The notes beneath the pieces are model-generated. The model was not told where the DNA came from and made no database searches. It saw only the letters and a program-made list of their open reading frames with translations. Source: Xanthomonas arboricola pv. populi (lineage in GTDB: Bacteria; Pseudomonadota; Gammaproteobacteria; Xanthomonadales; Xanthomonadaceae). Taken from it: a stretch of DNA of 64,000 nt. The stretch is from the NCBI RefSeq assembly GCF_002939945.1, contig NZ_MDEB01000001.1, positions 62,001-126,000 on the forward strand. The letters run 5' to 3'. Positions 32,318 to 40,829 of the stretch are shown here, piece by piece; within the stretch, counting starts at the first letter, position 1, and every line of letters starts with the position of its first letter. The position numbers and the translations under genes were made by a program.

Positions 32318-33426
32318 GCGGGGGTGCCAAACGACTGGCATGCGGCAATCACGCGCGCAACCGACGCATCGTCCAGCGCAGGCCCCATCGGCAGGCTCAG
32401 TACCTCGCGGTGCAGCCGCTCGCTTACCGGCAGGCAGGCATCGCCCAAGGTGGTGTAAGCCGGCTGCCGGTGCGGCGGCACCGGGTAATGGATCTGGGTA
32501 TGGATGCCCGAGCGCAGCAGATGCGCCTGCAAGGCATCGCGCTGGGCGCTGCGCACCACGAACAGATGCCAGACGTGCTGCGCTTCAGCTACCACCGTCG
32601 GCAAGGTGATCAGGGGGTTGTCGATGCCGTGCAGGTAGCGCTGCGCCACTGCGCGGCGACGGGCGATCTCATCGTCCAGATAGCCCAGCTTGACCCGCAG
32701 GAACGCCGCCTGCATCTCGTCCAGCCGCGAATTCACGCCCTGGCAGAGGTGGTGATACTTCACCTGCGAACCGTAGTTGCGCAGCGCACGGATGCGCTCG
32801 GCCAGGCGCGCATCCGAGGTCACCACTGCGCCGCCGTCGCCGAGTGCGCCCAGGTTCTTGGTCGGGAAAAAACTGAACGCTGCCGCGTCGCCAAAGGCGC
32901 CGGCACGTCGCCCGTTCGCACTGGCACCATGCGCCTGCGCGGCATCTTCGATCAGCAGCAGCCCGTAGCGATGCGCCAGCGTCTGTAGCGCCGCCACATC
33001 CACCAACTGCCCGTACAGATGCACCGCCATGATGGCGCGCGTGCGCGGGCCGATCGCCTTCTCCACACTGGCCGGGTCGATGTTGAAGGTCGCAGGGTCC
33101 GGCTCCACCGGCACCAGCACCAGGTGGTTCTGACTGATCGCAAGAAAGGTGGCGATGAAGGTATTGGCGGGCACGATGATTTCGTCGCCCTCGCGCAACA
33201 CGCCCAGCTCGCGATAGCCGCGCAGGATCAGCGACAACGCATCCAGCCCGTTGCCCACACCCACCGTCTGCGCGGCGCCGCAGTAGCTGGCGAATTCCTC
33301 CTCGAAGGCGGCCAGCTCTTGTCCAAGCACATACCAGCCGGCATCGATCACCCGCGCCGCAGCGACCTTCAGCTCATCCGCATAGCGCGCGTTGACCGCG
33401 CGTAAATCCAAGAACGGCACATCCAT
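32314..33426 (-). CDS. DegT/DnrJ/EryC1 sugar aminotransferase (FdtB/QdtB-like)
   Basis: This 370-residue PLP enzyme opens [12 protein letters not shown]. The Schiff-base lysine is Lys190 in [15 protein letters not shown] and the PLP-ring aspartate is in [13 protein letters not shown]. Within the family the opening and the HLYGQLVD block suit 3-aminotransferases such as FdtB and QdtB. With the FdtA-like isomerase in the same operon it likely makes dTDP-3-amino-3,6-dideoxy-hexose. The ATG at 33426 overlaps the GNAT stop by one base (TAATG). Which epimer is made cannot be told. Confidence 0.88.
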   Translation of the reverse strand: MDVPFLDLRAVNARYADELKVAAARVIDAGWYVLGQELAAFEEEFASYCGAAQTVGVGNGLDALSLILRGYRELGVLREGDEIIVPANTFIATFLAISQNHLVLVPVEPDPATFNIDPASVEKAIGPRTRAIMAVHLYGQLVDVAALQTLAHRYGLLLIEDAAQAHGASANGRRAGAFGDAAAFSFFPTKNLGALGDGGAVVTSDARLAERIRALRNYGSQVKYHHLCQGVNSRLDEMQAAFLRVKLGYLDDEIARRRAVAQRYLHGIDNPLITLPTVVAEAQHVWHLFVVRSAQRDALQAHLLRSGIHTQIHYPVPPHRQPAYTTLGDACLPVSERLHREVLSLPMGPALDDASVARVIAACQSFGTPA

Positions 33427-34358
33427 TACAGCATCCACCGATAAAAATCCTGTACCACGGCGCGCGCGCCGAAGCGTTCCTTTTGTTCGACCAGACCGTC
33501 ATTGAGTACCTGGCCAGCCTGTTCGGTCGAAATACCGAAGCTGAAGTAATGGCGCTGCGCATACACCTGGGTGATCAGTTCGGCCAACAGCAGGCTCAGC
33601 GCATCCAGCTGGCGACCGCGCGCGGAGACCGCCAGATACTGGGTATGCACGCTGCGACCGAAATCCAGCACCAGCGCTGCCGCCAACAGCTCGCCTTCGG
33701 CACGCGCCTCATGCAGCACGATCTGCTGCGGAAACCGGCGTTGCAGCAATTGCAGCTCGTCCAGCCGATGGGTTGGCGCCACGTGATGGCGCTGCAATAC
33801 CTGGGTCAGCAGGGCATGAAATTCGTCGAGCCCGGTACCGACCTGAATCTGCACACCGGCCTTGCGCGCCTTGACCAGCGACCGTCGACGTTCGGCGCTG
33901 AACGCAAACGGCTCGCGCAATGCAATCGCCGACGACAGATCGCGCCGGTACAGCTGCGCGCCCACGCGATGCAAGGCATAGAGATCTTCTTCGGCCGGAT
34001 ACGCATGAAAGATATGCGGCACCGGCTTGTACACGAGCTCGCGTACCCCATGCGCGCGATAGTGCGCGGCGATCTGTTCGAAGACCTGCAAGGTGGCGCC
34101 CGCGCGCAAGGCCCTGGACGACAGCAGGCCCGCATAGGTCAGACCGGCGTGGCTGCTGACGCAGTCGCCGTCCACGCTCGCCGGCAACACCGCCACCACC
34201 TCACCACCGCGCTCGATCAGCAACGACGCATCCACGAAGCGGTCGGCGTGATAGTCCATGTAGCCGCGCCGATGCAACACATTGCCATTGCGCGAGGACG
34301 CCACCAACGCATCCCAGGCAGGCGCATCGCTGGGCAGATACGGCCTAACCGAAAACAT
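33426..34358 (-). CDS. GNAT/FemAB-like acyltransferase
   Basis: This 310-residue protein has the double-GNAT layout of FemAB-related or BioF2-like acetyltransferases: an N-terminal half opening [18 protein letters not shown] and a C-terminal half with [20 protein letters not shown] and the [26 protein letters not shown] block. It may N-acylate an amino sugar or transfer an amino acid to the polymer. Its start lies 14 bp inside the preceding gene, indicating coupling. Confidence 0.8.
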   Translation of the reverse strand: MFSVRPYLPSDAPAWDALVASSRNGNVLHRRGYMDYHADRFVDASLLIERGGEVVAVLPASVDGDCVSSHAGLTYAGLLSSRALRAGATLQVFEQIAAHYRAHGVRELVYKPVPHIFHAYPAEEDLYALHRVGAQLYRRDLSSAIALREPFAFSAERRRSLVKARKAGVQIQVGTGLDEFHALLTQVLQRHHVAPTHRLDELQLLQRRFPQQIVLHEARAEGELLAAALVLDFGRSVHTQYLAVSARGRQLDALSLLLAELITQVYAQRHYFSFGISTEQAGQVLNDGLVEQKERFGARAVVQDFYRWML

Positions 34359-35298
34359 GGCGCCCCTGCAGATCCGGCGGCAACGCGGCATCGGCCAGGC
34401 CGAAGCCGGCCTGCCCCATCGCATTGCCGTTGTAGAACATCAACACCCGATCATGCTGCTGGATCAAGGCCGGGTAACAGAGTGTCTGCGCATCCCAGCC
34501 CTGCTCGGACAGCTGCAGCCCCAGCTGACTGTCATCGCGCTGCCACTGCACACCGTCGCGACTGGATGCGAAACCCGGGAAATAACCGCCGTGCGTATCG
34601 CCGCGGGTGAAATACATCAGATAGCGATCGCCCAGGCGATACACGCGTGGACGGCCGATGCGGTATTCGTCGCCCTGCGGACGCAGGCACACCGCGTCGT
34701 CGGCAGGGATGCAACGCAGATCGTCGGTCTCCGCATAGCGAATGTGGTAGCGCGGATACGGCTGGCCGCCGATGCTTTCCCAATCGTCGCCCACCGCGTA
34801 CCACAGCCGCCACCGCCCATCCTCGAAACGTGCCGAATGCACCGCGGCAATCGTGCTGCGCCCGGGCGCGCGATCCAGCAGCGGTGTGTCCTGCACGCGT
34901 TGGAAACGCTCGCCACCATCGCGGGACAGCGCAAGCCCGGTGAAGGCCAGGAACTTGGCCTTGGCCACGCGCTGGAAGCCGACATAGAACATGTACAGCC
35001 CATCCGGCCCGGCCACCACATCGCCGAGAATCATGCCGTTGTCGTCGAAACAGCCAGCGCGGCCGATGTCCAGCACCGGCTGCGAGCTGACACCGACGAT
35101 CTGCGTCGGTGCGTCGGCGCGCACGTCCACATAGCCGATCCGGCTCACGCCCTGCGCATCGCGAAAGCCCGCATAGACACGCAGCACCTGCGCAGACAAC
35201 CGATAGGGCGTCGGCGTCAGCGCGGCGTGCTGCATCCAGCCGCCCACGCCATCGCGTGCGACGTCGAACACCAGGCCGCGCTTGGTCCAGGCAAACAT
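34345..35298 (-). CDS. Glycosidase-like beta-propeller protein, function unknown
   Basis: This 317-residue protein has repeated blades of the kind FDDNGMILGDVVAGPDGLYMFYVGF, WRLWYAVGDDWE and YLMYFTRGDTHGGYFPGFASS, which resemble five-bladed GH43/GH32/GH130-type propellers. No signal peptide is present, which is odd for a polysaccharide hydrolase and suggests a cytosolic role such as a phosphorylase or transferase on an activated or lipid-linked sugar. It is encoded within the operon, 2 bp after the acyltransferase stop. Confidence 0.72.
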   Translation of the reverse strand: MFAWTKRGLVFDVARDGVGGWMQHAALTPTPYRLSAQVLRVYAGFRDAQGVSRIGYVDVRADAPTQIVGVSSQPVLDIGRAGCFDDNGMILGDVVAGPDGLYMFYVGFQRVAKAKFLAFTGLALSRDGGERFQRVQDTPLLDRAPGRSTIAAVHSARFEDGRWRLWYAVGDDWESIGGQPYPRYHIRYAETDDLRCIPADDAVCLRPQGDEYRIGRPRVYRLGDRYLMYFTRGDTHGGYFPGFASSRDGVQWQRDDSQLGLQLSEQGWDAQTLCYPALIQQHDRVLMFYNGNAMGQAGFGLADAALPPDLQGRHVFG

Positions 35299-35300
35299 GC

Positions 35301-35972
35301 TCACAGCTCCACGTCGAAGCTGGATCTGCTGGCCACCGCGCGCGCCGGCGAGCCGACGTAGACACGCTCGGCATCGGTATGCCGGGTCACCAGCGCACCG
35401 GCGCCGATGATGTTGTCGGCGGCGATGCGCACCTTGTCGCTGAGCGTGGCGTTGACACCGATGAAGCTGCCGCGCCCGATCTCGCAATAGCCGGAAATCA
35501 CCGCGTGCGAGGCGATGAAGACATTGTCCTGCACCACGGTGCGGTGGCCGATATGGTTGCCGCTCCACAGGATGCAGTTGTCGCCGATGCGGGTGAACGG
35601 CTGGATCACGTTGCCTTCGAACAGGAAACAGTTGGCGCCGATCTGCGCATTGCGCCAGACGAACGCACGCGAGCTGACATAGCTGGCGCAGCGATAGCCA
35701 CGCCGCAGCATGTCCTGGAAAAAGCGCGTCCGCAGGCGATTGAGCTGCGTGGCGGGGATGGCGACGAAGACCTCGTACTGCTCGGGCGGATAGCGCTGTT
35801 CGAGCTCCTCGTAGGCCACCACTGGCAGTTCGGCCAGCGTGGGCCGCAACAGGAAGTCGCGCTCCACGCTGAAGGCCACCACGGTGTAGTCGCTGTCGTG
35901 CTGAAAATACTCGCAGGCGATCTGCGCAAATTCGCCTGCGCCCACGATCACCAGGGGCTTGTGCACGCTCAT
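35301..35972 (-). CDS. Hexapeptide-repeat sugar acyltransferase (NeuD/PglD-like)
   Basis: This 223-residue protein has an N-terminal Rossmann-like UDP/dTDP-sugar domain (LVIVGAGEFAQIACEYF, about 6-22) and a C-terminal left-handed beta-helix with hexapeptide turns around IGANCFLFEGNVIQPFTRIG, IGHRTVVQDNVFIASHAVIS and the final VYVGSPARAV. In this fold a conserved His activates the sugar amine, likely in SGNHIGHRTV. It could N-acylate the 3-amino sugar made by the neighbouring FdtA/FdtB-like pair. The ATG at 35972 overlaps the isomerase stop. Confidence 0.86.
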   Translation of the reverse strand: MSVHKPLVIVGAGEFAQIACEYFQHDSDYTVVAFSVERDFLLRPTLAELPVVAYEELEQRYPPEQYEVFVAIPATQLNRLRTRFFQDMLRRGYRCASYVSSRAFVWRNAQIGANCFLFEGNVIQPFTRIGDNCILWSGNHIGHRTVVQDNVFIASHAVISGYCEIGRGSFIGVNATLSDKVRIAADNIIGAGALVTRHTDAERVYVGSPARAVASRSSFDVEL

Positions 35973-36406
35973 GCTTCCAACCTGCGTGCGTCCAGACCGC
36001 TGCCAGCGCGCACTTCGCTGAGGAACTGGTCGTAATCGAGAATGTAGTCGGCGGGATCGTAGAACTGGTCGGCCAGCACCATCAGTACGCAGTCGGGGCT
36101 GAAGCGATGCAGGTCGCGCCACACCATGCGGCCGAGCAGCAGGCCCTGCGATGGATCGTCCAGCACCACTTCCTGCTGGCCGTGGCCGTCGCCCTGATCC
36201 AGCAGGATCGTCACCGAGCCATGCAATGCCACGGCCAGCTGGTTGAGCCGCCGGTGTGCATGCTGTCCACGATGGACGCCGTTGCGGGTGCCGAACAGGT
36301 AATACACACGACGTATCTCGAACGGGACGTTGCGCTGCTGCTCCAATGAGATGAGCAGCCCGCGATCGTCGCCGTGGGTATGCAACTGGATGCGTTCGAT
36401 GGCCAT
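35969..36406 (-). CDS. FdtA/WxcM-type dTDP-4-keto-6-deoxyglucose 3,4-ketoisomerase
   Basis: This 145-residue cupin has the active-site motif HRGQHAHRRLNQL with His49 and His51, the same numbers as the catalytic pair of FdtA. It would convert dTDP-4-keto-6-deoxy-glucose to the 3-keto isomer, the substrate of the aminotransferase at 32314. The dTDP-glucose steps (RmlA, RmlB) are not encoded in this window. The start at 36406 lies 44 bp after a sigma-type promoter motif; a longer frame reaching 36550 would begin upstream of that motif and is rejected. It is the first gene of the leftward cluster. Confidence 0.88.
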   Translation of the reverse strand: MAIERIQLHTHGDDRGLLISLEQQRNVPFEIRRVYYLFGTRNGVHRGQHAHRRLNQLAVALHGSVTILLDQGDGHGQQEVVLDDPSQGLLLGRMVWRDLHRFSPDCVLMVLADQFYDPADYILDYDQFLSEVRAGSGLDARRLEA

Positions 36407-36450
36407 GATCGGAAGGGCGTAACCGCTGACTGCACGTAGTGCGACATGCC

Positions 36451-36479
36451 TGAGTGCGCCGGCATGCGCGAAAGGTTGC
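36451..36479 (-). promoter_or_regulatory. Putative ECF promoter P2 for the polysaccharide operon
   Basis: Leftward GCAACC-TTTC at 36479-36470 and CACTCA at 36456-36451 with a 17-base spacer after GCAACC. It lies 44 bp before the first gene of the cluster and is divergent from P3 in the same 297-bp gap. Confidence 0.78.
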
Positions 36480-36569
36480 GCGGCGTCACGGCGCTGCGAA
36501 CCCAGGTGCGCGCAAGCGCAGTCGCTGCCGCCAACACCGTGCCCAGGCACGTCATCACTGCACGGCGAT

Positions 36570-36598
36570 GCAACCTTTCAGCGGCCGCACCGCACATA
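36570..36598 (+). promoter_or_regulatory. Putative ECF promoter P3 for the cytochrome operon
   Basis: GCAACC-TTTC at 36570-36579 and CACATA at 36593-36598 with a 17-base spacer after GCAACC. It is almost identical to P1, including a shared CGG after CACATA plus one base. It is 105 bp before the cytochrome b561 ATG. Confidence 0.78.
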
Positions 36599-36703
36599 TC
36601 GGTGCACGTTCACGTGGCCGCAGCTCGGCCGGCGTGGGGAGCCAGGCCTGGCAGCGCATCGCGCACTGCCGGATCCAACGACACCAGCGCAGGACACCGA
36701 TCG

Positions 36704-37318
36704 ATGAGTTCATCCCCCCACGCGCCCGATGCGGTTGCAGCCGACAGTGCCAGTGCGCTGCCGGAGCAGGCCGCACTGCCGGCGCGCGTCATTCCGCTGC
36801 CCAGACCGATGCGCGTATTGCACTGGCTGACGGTGTTCTGCCTGGCCATGGCAGCCACGCTGATCCTGCTGCGCGCCGAGCTGGAAGGACGCGCCCTGCG
36901 GCAGTGGCTGATGGAAGGCCATCGCCACTTCGGTTTGATGGTGCTGCTGCTGTTCGTCCTGCGGGTGGGCCTGCGCATCCGCCTGCGCGCGTTGCCGCCT
37001 GGCCCGCCATCGCCGCTGCCGATGCGGCTGGCTGCAGGCGCCACCCACCTCGCGCTGTACGGCTTGATGGTCGCGTTGCCACTGATCGGCTGGTCGTTGA
37101 GCAACGCCTACGCCAAACCGGTCTATCTGTTCGGACTGACGCTGCCCAATCTGGTTGCGCCGGATGAAGACCTGGCCGACACCCTGAGCACCTGGCACTT
37201 GAATGCCGCCTGGGTGTTGCTGGCCTTGGTGATCGCGCATATCGGCGCCGCCCTCTGGCACCACCTGGTGTTGCGCGATGGCCTGCTGCACCGCGTGCTG
37301 CCGGGAAAACGCCGATGA
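36704..37318 (+). CDS. Cytochrome b561-type membrane protein
   Basis: This 204-residue di-haem b-type cytochrome has four transmembrane helices. Candidate haem ligands are the histidines in MRVLHWLTVF, EGHRHFGLMV, GATHLALYG and IAHIGAALWHHLVLRDG. It would pass electrons from the quinone pool to a periplasmic partner. The first 38 residues are a low-complexity cytosolic extension. The ATG at 36704 has AGGA at a suitable distance; an in-frame extension upstream crosses the promoter region and is rejected. It is followed by an outer-membrane cytochrome-like gene and a soluble cytochrome c gene. Confidence 0.88.
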   Translation: MSSSPHAPDAVAADSASALPEQAALPARVIPLPRPMRVLHWLTVFCLAMAATLILLRAELEGRALRQWLMEGHRHFGLMVLLLFVLRVGLRIRLRALPPGPPSPLPMRLAAGATHLALYGLMVALPLIGWSLSNAYAKPVYLFGLTLPNLVAPDEDLADTLSTWHLNAAWVLLALVIAHIGAALWHHLVLRDGLLHRVLPGKRR

Positions 37319-37389
37319 GCTCCGCCGTGTTGCCCGCTGTCCCCCGCTCCCGCAGCTCCGACCTCCGTACCGTCGAACAAGGACTTTCC

Positions 37390-38742
37390 ATGCCTACTCC
37401 CCAGCCCGCTCCGCGTCGCACCACTGCCACGCGCACCGCCTCCCTGACCTCCTTGTTGTGCGTGTCCGGCCCATTGTTGCTGCTGGCCAGCACCCAGGCG
37501 CAGGCGATTCCCTCGTTCGCACGCCAGACCGGTTCGTCGTGCGCGGACTGTCATGTCGGCTCCTACGGTCCGTCGCTAACGCCGTACGGCATGCGCTTCA
37601 AGCTCGGCGGCTTCACCGACACCGACGGCAACGGCACCAAGATCCCGGCCTCCGGTCAGGTCACCTGGACCCGGCGCAATCCCAGCCGCGGCGACAGCAG
37701 CGCACGCATCAACGAAGCGGACCTGTATCTGGCCGGACGGGTCAACGACCACGTCGGCGGTTACTCCAAGATCCGCTCCAACAACGGCGGCAACGACACC
37801 TTCAGTACCCAGCTGGACGATGTGGATCTGCGCTTTGTCAGCAAGCCGTTCCAGCTGGCCGGCAAGGACGCGATGGTCGGCGTCAGCGTCAACAACAATC
37901 CCGGCGTGTCCGATCCGATCCAGGTGCTGCCCAATGCATCGACGTTGAGCCCGGTGTCCAATGCCGGCTCGGCCAGCATGCTCAGCTCGTCGGCGCTGTC
38001 CAACCGCGTGATCGGCGCCACCGTGTATGGCCTGTTCGACCGCAACTGGTACGGCGAAGTCGGCAGCTACAGCGCACTGTCCACCGACGCGCAGGACCAC
38101 CTGGGCTGGAACCCCAACGGCGACCCGGGCAAGCTCAGCGACACCGGCTATGCGCGCCTTGCCTATATGAAGGACATGAAGCGGCAGTTCTTCTCGGCCG
38201 GCCTGACCGCCATGACCACCCGCCGCCAGCGGCTGCGCAGCGGCGGCCCCAGCGATGACCTCACCGATCTGGGCTACGACCTGACCTATCAGTTCCTCGG
38301 CACCCGCGAGCACGTGCTGTCGCTGGCCTACGTCAACATCTACGAGCGCCGCAAATACGGCAGCCCGCTGCTGCCGACCGACCCCAGCATGTCCCCGCGC
38401 GATCGCGGCAGCGTGCGCGATCAGAACATCAGCATGAACTACGCGTTCAAGCAGACCTACGGCGTGCTGGCGGCGCATCTGATCAACAGCGGCTCGTTCG
38501 ACGTGGCGCGTTATCAGCCCTACGGCATCCCCGACACCACCGCCAATCTGATCCTGCTGTACTGGACCCCGTTCGGCAAGGAAGGCACCTACACCACCAA
38601 CGCAAACGTGCGGTTCGCGGCCACCTGGTTCCGTTTCGACAAGTTCAACGGCAGCACCACCAATGTGTTCGGTGGCGGCATTCCGATCACCAACCCGCGC
38701 GATCTCGACAGTTTCGCGCTGTCGGTCAATGTCTCGTTCTGA
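37390..38742 (+). CDS. Outer-membrane beta-barrel with an N-terminal CxxCH haem motif
   Basis: This 450-residue exported protein has a signal peptide (about 1-39, ending STQAQA) followed at once by SFARQTGSSCADCHVGSYG. Cys51, Cys54 and His55 form a single c-type haem site. The rest has alternating polar/aromatic strands and ends SFALSVNVSF with a C-terminal Phe, the mark of an outer-membrane barrel. This looks like a porin carrying a haem at its periplasmic mouth, which could link periplasmic electron carriers to the surface. The ATG at 37390 follows AAGGA; another ATG at 37315 overlaps the b561 stop but would add a poor N-terminus before the signal peptide. Confidence 0.78.
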   Translation: MPTPQPAPRRTTATRTASLTSLLCVSGPLLLLASTQAQAIPSFARQTGSSCADCHVGSYGPSLTPYGMRFKLGGFTDTDGNGTKIPASGQVTWTRRNPSRGDSSARINEADLYLAGRVNDHVGGYSKIRSNNGGNDTFSTQLDDVDLRFVSKPFQLAGKDAMVGVSVNNNPGVSDPIQVLPNASTLSPVSNAGSASMLSSSALSNRVIGATVYGLFDRNWYGEVGSYSALSTDAQDHLGWNPNGDPGKLSDTGYARLAYMKDMKRQFFSAGLTAMTTRRQRLRSGGPSDDLTDLGYDLTYQFLGTREHVLSLAYVNIYERRKYGSPLLPTDPSMSPRDRGSVRDQNISMNYAFKQTYGVLAAHLINSGSFDVARYQPYGIPDTTANLILLYWTPFGKEGTYTTNANVRFAATWFRFDKFNGSTTNVFGGGIPITNPRDLDSFALSVNVSF

Positions 38743-38767
38743 TTCCTCCGCACGCGTAAGGACCCCC

Positions 38768-39157
38768 ATGAAGTCATTCCACAAGACCCTGTTGTGCGCA
38801 CCGCTGGCCGGCCTGCTGCTGGCCGGCGCATTGTTTGCCTCACCCGCGCGCGCGGCCGACGGCAAAGGCGTTTTCATGACCGAATGCGCCGAATGCCACA
38901 GCGCCGCCCAGGGCAAGAACAAGAAGGGCCCGTCCATGTTCGGCGTGGCCGGGCGCCCGGCCGCCAGCCTGGCCGACTACAGCAATTACTCCGATGCGCT
39001 CAAGGCCAGCAAGTGGCAGTGGACGCCGGCCCAGCTCAAGACCTATCTGTCGCAGTCCTCCTCCAAGGCCTTGCCGGGCACCAAGATGAAGTACGAAGGG
39101 CTGGAGGATCCAAAGGAGCTCGACGCGCTGATCGCCTACCTCAACACCCTGCACTGA
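38768..39157 (+). CDS. Periplasmic class-I cytochrome c
   Basis: This 129-residue protein has a signal peptide (about 1-29, ending SPARA), the haem motif Cys40-Ala-Glu-Cys43-His44 and a distal methionine in LPGTKMKYEG. The length and the final DALIAYLNTLH helix are those of mitochondrial-type cytochrome c. It probably shuttles electrons between the b561 protein and the outer-membrane cytochrome encoded just upstream; maturation would need the ccm genes in this window. GTAAGGA precedes the ATG. Confidence 0.92.
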   Translation: MKSFHKTLLCAPLAGLLLAGALFASPARAADGKGVFMTECAECHSAAQGKNKKGPSMFGVAGRPAASLADYSNYSDALKASKWQWTPAQLKTYLSQSSSKALPGTKMKYEGLEDPKELDALIAYLNTLH

Positions 39158-39163
39158 TCGCCA

Positions 39164-39190
39164 CCGGCGCGCTGGCGCCAGCGCTGCCGG
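39164..39190 (+). terminator. Hairpin after the cytochrome operon
   Basis: A perfect 16-bp palindrome GCGCTGGCGCCAGCGC (39169-39184) is extended by CCGGC and GCCGG arms with one bulged base. It lies just after the cytochrome c stop. It lacks a U run, so it may be a transcript-end stabiliser rather than an intrinsic terminator. The rest of the gap to 39494 holds no evident gene or sigma motif. Confidence 0.5.
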
Positions 39191-39494
39191 TCGGCATCCG
39201 GGAGCGCGATCGCCGACCCAGACCGGCGCAGGTGCGCGTTGCCTGTGCCGGTTCCTTCGCGTATACGAACGGAACAGCCGCCGTCGCAGCGGTCTCGCCT
39301 GGCGCGATCGGTCACTATCGCGCCCCCGTTCCATGTAGACGCTCACCCCATTGCCGAATGCCTTGACTGCCAGGCCTTACCCGCTCAGGACGCGACGCAG
39401 CTGCGCCTGCAACGGGCAGCCGTGGATCGCGAGCGGCTACTGGGCGGGCAGGCGACGCTGCAGGCAGGCCCGGGCCAGCCGACGCCACCCCGCA

Positions 39495-40184
39495 TTGCGC
39501 CACTGCCTGCTGCTGGCGCTGGTCCTGGTCACATGCAATGCCATGGCCGGCACGGTCGGCGGCGCGGTGGCGGTGACCTCGCAATTGATCGACCGCGGCA
39601 TCTCGATCGCCCCCAACAAGGCCACCCTGCAGACCGCCGGCTACTGGCTGCCCGCGCCCGGCTGGTCGGTCTCCACATCGGTCGCGCTGCAATCGCCCTC
39701 GCTGAGCAAGCCGGTGGCGGTGACCGCCCAGGCCGCACGCGCCTGGATGCTGGGCGACCGCTGGCAGATGCAGGCCAGCGCGCTGTATTACGGCTACCCG
39801 ACCAACCAGGCCACGCGCACCTTCGACCGTCGGGAGGCCAGCCTGGCCTGGTCCTATCGCGACGTCCTGACCTTTTCGGTGTCGACCTTCAATTTTCCGC
39901 GTGTCGACCAGTCGCCGTGGAATATCGCCATCGACGTCACCGCCAACATCCCGCTGCGCGCCGACCTCAGCCTGACGGTCGGCGCCGGCTCGTCGCGCTT
40001 TCCGGCGATGGCCTACGGTGCCGCCCGGTCCGGCCGTTATCAGTACGGGCAATTCGGCCTGCGCTGGAGTCGGGACCGATGGACGCTGAAGCTGGAACGC
40101 ATCGTCACCAGCGACACCACCCCACGCCTGCAGGGCGGCCCCGGCGAAACGCCCTGGCTGGGCACCGCGTCGGTCACGTTCTGA
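39495..40184 (+). CDS. Putative outer-membrane protein, TIGR02001-like, start uncertain
   Basis: The frame encodes a signal peptide (RHCLLLALVLVTCNAMA) followed by GTVGGAVAVTSQLIDRGISIAPN. This resembles the opening of small proteobacterial outer-membrane proteins with a 'TSDYRFRGIS'-type block. The rest is strand-rich and ends WLGTASVTF with a terminal Phe, fitting a barrel. No ATG precedes the signal peptide: a TTG at 39495 gives a normal signal peptide, while the frame stays open back to a TTG at 39351 through arginine-rich sequence. It lies between the cytochrome and sigma-factor units and may join surface redox functions. Confidence 0.65.
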   Translation: MRHCLLLALVLVTCNAMAGTVGGAVAVTSQLIDRGISIAPNKATLQTAGYWLPAPGWSVSTSVALQSPSLSKPVAVTAQAARAWMLGDRWQMQASALYYGYPTNQATRTFDRREASLAWSYRDVLTFSVSTFNFPRVDQSPWNIAIDVTANIPLRADLSLTVGAGSSRFPAMAYGAARSGRYQYGQFGLRWSRDRWTLKLERIVTSDTTPRLQGGPGETPWLGTASVTF

Positions 40185-40191
40185 TTCCCAC

Positions 40192-40220
40192 GCAACCTTT
40201 CGCCCGCCAGCGGGCACTGA
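40192..40220 (+). promoter_or_regulatory. Putative ECF promoter P4 for the sigma-factor operon (autoregulation)
   Basis: GCAACC-TTTC at 40192-40201 and CACTGA at 40215-40220 with a 17-base spacer after GCAACC. It lies 27 bp before the sigma-factor ATG, as expected for an autoregulated ECF gene. The CAC lies where a -10 element would be. Confidence 0.8.
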
Positions 40221-40247
40221 CATGCGTCCTAAGCCGTGCCTGCCTTG

Positions 40248-40829
40248 ATGAATGATTCCGACACCCTGGGTGATGCCACCGATCGCATGCTGCTGCGCCG
40301 CATGGCGGCGGGCGATCGCGCCGCGTTGTCCACCATGTACACCAGCTATCACGGCCGGCTGTGCCGCTTCCTGTCGCGCCTGACCCGGCGCCCGGACATC
40401 ATCGAGGAAGCCATCAACGACTGTTTCTGGATCGCCTGGCAAAAGGCCGGCGACTTCCGCGGCGATTCGCAGGTCTCGACCTGGATCATGGGCATTGCCT
40501 ATCGCTGCGGCCTCAAATGCCTGCGCCAGCATGACGGCGACGCCATCGACGATACCGCGGTGGTGGAAGACCACGCCCCCAGCGCCGACGACAACGACGA
40601 CCGCGAGCTGCGCGACTGGCTCGACAAGGGCATGCAACGGCTGTCGCCGGACCAGCGCCTGGTGATCGAACTGGTCTATGGCGTCGGCCACAAGCTGGAA
40701 GAAGTCGCCGAGATCATGCAGTGCCCGGTGGGCACCATCAAAGCCCGGCTGTTCCATGCACGGGTCAAATTACGCAATGTGCTGCCCGGCCTGGCCGGCG
40801 GCGCCCCCTATACGGAGACCATGCAATGA
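40248..40829 (+). CDS. ECF-type (RpoE-like) RNA polymerase sigma factor
   Basis: This 193-residue sigma-70 factor has region 2 (about 20-90, with MYTSYHGRLCRFLSRLT and the -10-recognition block FRGDSQVSTWIMGIAYR) and region 4 (about 125-180, with LSPDQRLVIELVYGVGHK and the helix-turn-helix MQCPVGTIKARLFHARVKLR). An acidic linker joins them. The ATG at 40248 is in frame with family alignment; a GTG at 40236 is an alternative. It overlaps the anti-sigma gene by ATGA. A matching promoter motif precedes it, so it probably regulates itself and the other motif-bearing units between 19.5 and 40.2 kb. Confidence 0.93.
   Translation: MNDSDTLGDATDRMLLRRMAAGDRAALSTMYTSYHGRLCRFLSRLTRRPDIIEEAINDCFWIAWQKAGDFRGDSQVSTWIMGIAYRCGLKCLRQHDGDAIDDTAVVEDHAPSADDNDDRELRDWLDKGMQRLSPDQRLVIELVYGVGHKLEEVAEIMQCPVGTIKARLFHARVKLRNVLPGLAGGAPYTETMQ

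Noticed and set aside
36407..36550. Longer N-terminus for the FdtA-like protein starting at 36550
   Set aside because: The promoter-like site at 36479-36451 would lie inside the coding region, and the extra residues are not FdtA-like.
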